Positions 60,969 through 64,000 of a stretch of DNA of 64,000 bases are shown here, in pieces. A program made the position numbers and the translations under genes. This DNA is from DATHAP01 sp963762865 (lineage in GTDB: Bacteria; Actinomycetota; Actinomycetes; JACCUZ01). The stretch is taken from contig CAVXNC010000014.1 of NCBI GenBank assembly GCA_963762865.1, positions 186,001 to 250,000 of the forward strand. Direction: 5' to 3'. The notes beneath the pieces were generated by a model. The model worked only from the letters and a program-made list of their open reading frames with translations, was not told where the DNA came from and searched no databases. Position 1 is the stretch's first letter. The number at the start of each line of letters is the position of its first letter.

Positions 60969-61568
60969 TCAGGCAGTCGTCGGCATCCACCCGGCACGCG
61001 CCGCCTCGAAAACCGCCACCTGGTCCTCGTGCCGGAGGGTCAGGTCGACGTCGTCGAGGCCCTCCATCAGCCGCCACCGGGTGTAGTCGTCGATGTCGAA
61101 ACCGGCGCTCTGCGCGCCCTCCGGGGTCGACCACGTGACGGTCCGCGACCCGAGGTCGACGGTCACCTCGGTGGCCGGGTCGGCCTCGACGGCGTCCTGC
61201 AGCCGCTCCGCGTCCGCCTGTGCGACCTGGGCCGTGACGAGACCGCCCTTGCCTGCGTTGCCCCGGAAGATGTCGGCGAACCGCGACGACACGACGACCC
61301 GGAACCCGTGGTCCCACAACGCCCACACGGCGTGCTCCCGCGACGAGCCGGTGCCGAAGTCCGGCCCGGCGACGAGCACCGACGCGCCCGCGGCCTCGGG
61401 CCGGTTGAGCACGAAGTCGGGGTCGTGGCGCCAGGCCGCGAAGAGCCCGTCCTCGAAGCCGGTCCGCGTGACCCGCTTCAGGTAGACGGCCGGGATGATC
61501 TGGTCGGTGTCGACGTTGGAGCGGCGCAGCGCGACGGCGCGGCCGGTGTGCGTCGTGATGGCGTCCAT
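60969..61568 (-). CDS. leuD: 3-isopropylmalate dehydratase small subunit
   Basis: 199 aa. Second subunit of the leucine-pathway isomerase. RRSNVDTDQIIPAVYLKRVT, GPDFGTGSSREHAVWALWDH and FRVVVSSRFADIFRGNAGKG are family motifs. Follows leuC by 18 nt. Confidence 0.95.
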   Translation of the reverse strand: MDAITTHTGRAVALRRSNVDTDQIIPAVYLKRVTRTGFEDGLFAAWRHDPDFVLNRPEAAGASVLVAGPDFGTGSSREHAVWALWDHGFRVVVSSRFADIFRGNAGKGGLVTAQVAQADAERLQDAVEADPATEVTVDLGSRTVTWSTPEGAQSAGFDIDDYTRWRLMEGLDDVDLTLRHEDQVAVFEAARAGWMPTTA

Positions 61569-61586
61569 GCGGCGTCTCCTCGGCTC

Positions 61587-62993
61587 TCAGGCGTCGGGCA
61601 GGTCGGAGGGGCTTGCCAGGTGACCGGTGACGGCGGTCGCGGCGGCCACCAGTGGCGAGACCAGATGGGTCCGGCCGCCCTTGCCCTGCCGCCCCTCGAA
61701 GTTGCGGTTGGAGGTCGACGCGCTGCGCTCGCCGGGCGCCAGCTGGTCGGGGTTCATGCCCAGGCACATCGAGCAGCCGGCGTGCCGCCACTCGGCACCG
61801 GCCTCCTTGAAGACGACGTCGAGGCCCTCGTCCTCGGCCGCGAGGCGCACGCGCACCGACCCCGGCACCACCAGGAACCGCACGCTGTCGGCGACCTTGC
61901 GGCCCTTGACCACCTCGGCGGCCGCGCGCAGGTCCTCGATCCGCCCGTTGGTGCACGAGCCCAGGAAGACGGTGTCCACGGCGATGTCACGCAGCGGCGT
62001 CCCGGCCTCGAGACCCATGTACTCCAGCGCCTTGCGCGCCGCCGTCCGCGCGCTCTCGTCGGCGAAGGACTCCGGGTCAGGGACCGACGACGACAGCGGC
62101 GCGCCCTGTGCCGGGTTGGTGCCCCAGGTGACGTACGGCGTCAGCCTGGACGCATCGATGACCACCTCGTGGTCGAAGGTGGCGTCGTCGTCGGTGCGCA
62201 GCGCCCGCCAGGCCTCGACCGCCGCGTCCCAGTCGGCGCCCTGCGGTGCGCGGGGCCGGCCCTTCAGGTAGCCGAAGGTGGTCTCGTCCGGGGCGACCAT
62301 CCCGGCCCGGGCGCCCGCCTCGATCGACATGTTGCAGATCGTCATCCGGGCCTCCATCGAGAGCGCCTCGATGGCCGGACCGCGGTACTCCAGGACGTAC
62401 CCCTGACCGCCACCGGTGCCGATCTCGGCGATCACGGCGAGGATCACGTCCTTCGCCGTGACACCCGGCGCGAGCTCCCCCTCGACGGTCACCGCCATCG
62501 TGCGGAAGGGCTGCAGCGGCAGCGTCTGGGTGGCGAGCACGTGCTCGACCTCGCTGGTGCCGATGCCGAAGGCGAGCGCTCCGAAGGCACCGTGGGTCGA
62601 GGTGTGCGAGTCGCCGCAGACGACCGTCATGCCCGGCTGGGTCAGGCCGAGCTGCGGGCCGACCACGTGCACGATGCCCTGCTCGGCGTCACCGAGCGGA
62701 TGGATCGGGACCCCGAACTCGGCGCAGTTGCGGCGCAGCGTCTCGACCTGGGTGCGCGACACCGGGTCGGCGATCGGCTGGTCGATGTCGGTCGTCGGGA
62801 CGTTGTGGTCCTCGGTCGCGAGGGTCAGGTCGGGGCGGCGCACCCGCCGGCCGGTGAGCCGCAGGCCGTCGAAGGCCTGCGGGCTGGTGACCTCGTGGAC
62901 CAGGTGGAGGTCGATGTAGAGCAGGTCGGGCTCCCCCTCGGCCCGGCGCACGACGTGCGCCTCCCAGACCTTCTCCGCCAGCGTTCCGGCCAC
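61587..62993 (-). CDS. leuC: 3-isopropylmalate dehydratase large subunit
   Basis: 468 aa with the [4Fe-4S] cysteines: VFLGSCTNGRIEDLRAAAEV and AGCSMCLGMNPDQL. Other motifs: TVVCGDSHTSTHGAFGALAF. Converts 2-isopropylmalate to 3-isopropylmalate with LeuD. 52 nt separate it from the divergent ndgR-type gene, sharing a control region. Confidence 0.95.
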   Translation of the reverse strand: MAGTLAEKVWEAHVVRRAEGEPDLLYIDLHLVHEVTSPQAFDGLRLTGRRVRRPDLTLATEDHNVPTTDIDQPIADPVSRTQVETLRRNCAEFGVPIHPLGDAEQGIVHVVGPQLGLTQPGMTVVCGDSHTSTHGAFGALAFGIGTSEVEHVLATQTLPLQPFRTMAVTVEGELAPGVTAKDVILAVIAEIGTGGGQGYVLEYRGPAIEALSMEARMTICNMSIEAGARAGMVAPDETTFGYLKGRPRAPQGADWDAAVEAWRALRTDDDATFDHEVVIDASRLTPYVTWGTNPAQGAPLSSSVPDPESFADESARTAARKALEYMGLEAGTPLRDIAVDTVFLGSCTNGRIEDLRAAAEVVKGRKVADSVRFLVVPGSVRVRLAAEDEGLDVVFKEAGAEWRHAGCSMCLGMNPDQLAPGERSASTSNRNFEGRQGKGGRTHLVSPLVAAATAVTGHLASPSDLPDA

Positions 62994-63013
62994 GACTTTC
63001 TCCAGACGACTTG

Positions 63014-63032
63014 CGTCTCAGGGCGTGAGACG
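63014..63032. promoter_or_regulatory. Inverted repeat between leuC and the IclR gene
   Basis: CGTCTCA-n5-TGAGACG, a perfect 7-bp inverted repeat inside the 52-bp divergent region. Good candidate operator for the adjacent IclR-family protein, whose homologue NdgR controls leuCD in Streptomyces. Confidence 0.6.
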
Positions 63033-63045
63033 GGAGTATCGGTAC

Positions 63046-63825
63046 ATGGACAACTCTAGCGGAGTCGGCGTTCTCGACAAGGCCGCGATCGTTCTCGGCG
63101 CTCTCGAGGCCGGCCCGGCCAGCCTCGCCTCCCTCGTCCAGGCCACCGGCCTGGCCCGCCCGACGGCTCACCGGCTGGCCACGGCGCTGGAGCACCACCG
63201 CCTGGTGGCCCGCGACCTGCAGGGCCGGTTCGTCCTCGGCCCGCGGCTGCGCGAGCTCGCGACCGCCGCCGGCGAGGACCGCCTCCTCGAGGCCGCCCAC
63301 CCGGTGCTCGCACGGTTGCGCGACATCACCGGCGAGAGCGCGCAGCTCTACCGCCGCCAGGGCGACAGCCGGGTCTGCGTGGCCGGCGCCGAGCGGCTGA
63401 CCGGCCTGCGGGACACCGTCCCCGTCGGCGCGACGTTGACCATGAAGGCCGGCTCCGCGGCCCAGATCCTGCTCGCCTGGGAGGAGCCCGACCGCCTGCA
63501 CCGCGGGCTGCGCGAGGCACGCTTCACCGCCACCGCCCTGTCGGCCGTACGGCGCCGCGGCTGGGCGCAGAGCGTCGGCGAGCGGGAGCCCGGCGTCGCC
63601 TCGGTGTCCGCGCCGGTCCGCGGGCCGGCCGGCCGGGTCGTCGCCGCGGTCTCGGTCTCCGGCCCGATCGAGCGGCTGACCCGCCAGCCCGGCCGGCTGC
63701 ACGCCCAGATCGTCTGCGCGGCCGCCGCCAAGCTCAGCGAGGTGCTCCAGCAGCCGGGCGGCGTACCGCAGCAGCAGAGCGGTCAGCCGGCCGTCAGGTC
63801 AGCGGCGACCGGCACCCCCGCCTAG
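63046..63825 (+). CDS. ndgR: IclR-family regulator, NdgR-like
   Basis: 259 aa from ATG 63046. Winged helix: VQATGLARPTAHRLATALEH, then the effector domain (GRFVLGPRLRELATAAGEDR; RLTGLRDTVPVGATLTMKAG; AQILLAWEEP). Position beside leuCD matches NdgR, which controls branched-chain amino-acid synthesis. The final ~30 residues (QQPGGVPQQQSGQPAVRSA) are low complexity. Confidence 0.87.
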   Translation: MDNSSGVGVLDKAAIVLGALEAGPASLASLVQATGLARPTAHRLATALEHHRLVARDLQGRFVLGPRLRELATAAGEDRLLEAAHPVLARLRDITGESAQLYRRQGDSRVCVAGAERLTGLRDTVPVGATLTMKAGSAAQILLAWEEPDRLHRGLREARFTATALSAVRRRGWAQSVGEREPGVASVSAPVRGPAGRVVAAVSVSGPIERLTRQPGRLHAQIVCAAAAKLSEVLQQPGGVPQQQSGQPAVRSAATGTPA

Positions 63826-63857
63826 CCTCGCCCCGACGGTCCCGCGACCCTTCCCCC

Positions 63858-63883
63858 CGCCGCCGATGACATCATCGGCGGCG
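63858..63883. terminator. 12-bp perfect inverted repeat after ndgR
   Basis: CGCCGCCGATGA-CA-TCATCGGCGGCG, 32 nt past the ndgR stop. It ends exactly on the first base of the next gene's start codon, so it may end ndgR transcription and/or affect initiation of the following gene. Confidence 0.5.
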
Positions 63884-64000
63884 TGGTGGAGCTGGCGACC
63901 GAGGACACCGAGACCCGACGACCGGGGCTGCCGCGCACCCTTCTGACGCTGACCAGCCTGCGGTTCTTCGCGGCCTTCGCGGTCTTCGCGCACCACTTCA
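63883..64000 (+). CDS. Acyltransferase-3 family protein, N-terminal fragment
   Basis: Reading GTG GTG GAG from 63883 gives VVELATEDTETRRPGLPRTL then LTLTSLRFFAAFAVFAHHF, cut by the window edge. LTSLRFFAA...HHF is the opening of membrane acyltransferase-3 proteins (OafA-like), where the histidines are catalytic. Only 39 codons are visible; the product is inferred. Confidence 0.65.
   Translation, partial: MVELATEDTETRRPGLPRTLLTLTSLRFFAAFAVFAHHF

Noticed and set aside
1..64000. CRISPR arrays, tRNA, rRNA, complete insertion sequences
   Set aside because: Gaps were read for regular spaced repeats, tRNA cloverleaf patterns and transposase motifs. None was convincing; the repeats found are direct tandem units without spacers.

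Overview
The window is about 64 kb of high-GC actinobacterial chromosome. Gene content and order point to the Nocardioidaceae (Nocardioides-like): rpsB-tsf-pyrH-frr-cdsA-rlmN next to whiG-xerC-dprA-comM-yraN; rnhB-DUF2469; lepB-lepB-rplS-trmD-rimM-khpA-rpsP-ffh; amtB-glnB-glnD; ftsY-smc; sepIVA-DUF177-rpmF-rnc-fpg; and leuCD opposite an IclR regulator. Species assignment is inference. Nearly everything is core housekeeping sequence. I see no prophage, CRISPR array, tRNA, rRNA or complete insertion sequence.

Layout. 1-4.8 kb: translation and lipid genes on the minus strand, led by a long rpsB leader. 5-8 kb: two secreted cell-wall enzymes (M23 peptidase, YkuD-type L,D-transpeptidase) on the plus strand around a minus-strand class V aminotransferase. 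8-13.2 kb: whiG, xerC, dprA, comM (frameshifted), yraN. 13.4-15.4 kb: an ArsR/SRPBCC pair and a FUSC membrane protein. 15.4-24.9 kb: minus-strand run from a phosphotransferase through rnhB, two signal peptidases, rplS-trmD-rimM-khpA-rpsP, an amidohydrolase and ffh. 24.9-27.1 kb: a SigE-family sigma factor, a one-TM partner and an alpha/beta hydrolase. 27-31.2 kb: amtB-glnB-glnD behind two GlnR-type boxes. 31.3-45.9 kb: decarboxylase, ftsY, smc, a secreted LVIVD protein, then fpg/rnc/rpmF/DUF177/sepIVA/coaD/rsmD. 46-56.4 kb: an O-antigen-ligase-like protein with a small secreted protein, recG, a DAK2 protein, rpmB, thiL, ddl and a trans-sulfuration enzyme. 56.5-64 kb: sirtuin, gpsA, plsC, cofC, hup, leuDC, ndgR and the start of an acyltransferase-3 gene.

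How the genes work together. Ribosome and tRNA maturation (rpsB, tsf, frr, rplS, trmD, rimM, rpsP, rpmB, rpmF, rlmN, rsmD, rnc), protein export (ffh, ftsY, lepB pair), chromosome maintenance (smc, recG, fpg, hup, xerC), ammonium sensing (amtB/glnB/glnD) and envelope synthesis (cdsA, plsC, gpsA, ddl) are each represented by contiguous, often 4-nt-overlapping genes.

Unusual points. Five genes (comM, rpsP, the alpha/beta hydrolase, rnc, plsC) carry single-base frameshifts that restore a full family-like protein when corrected. This suggests residual assembly errors, although the rpsP one lies inside an 18-bp tandem repeat. Three genes (fpg, a phosphotransferase, a DUF3515 lipoprotein) have only CTG where the start should be; fpg is the clearest. 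Several junctions carry short tandem repeats that repeat a stop or start codon, and one gap holds an imperfect inverted-repeat pair. I did not find a convincing novel multi-gene system.
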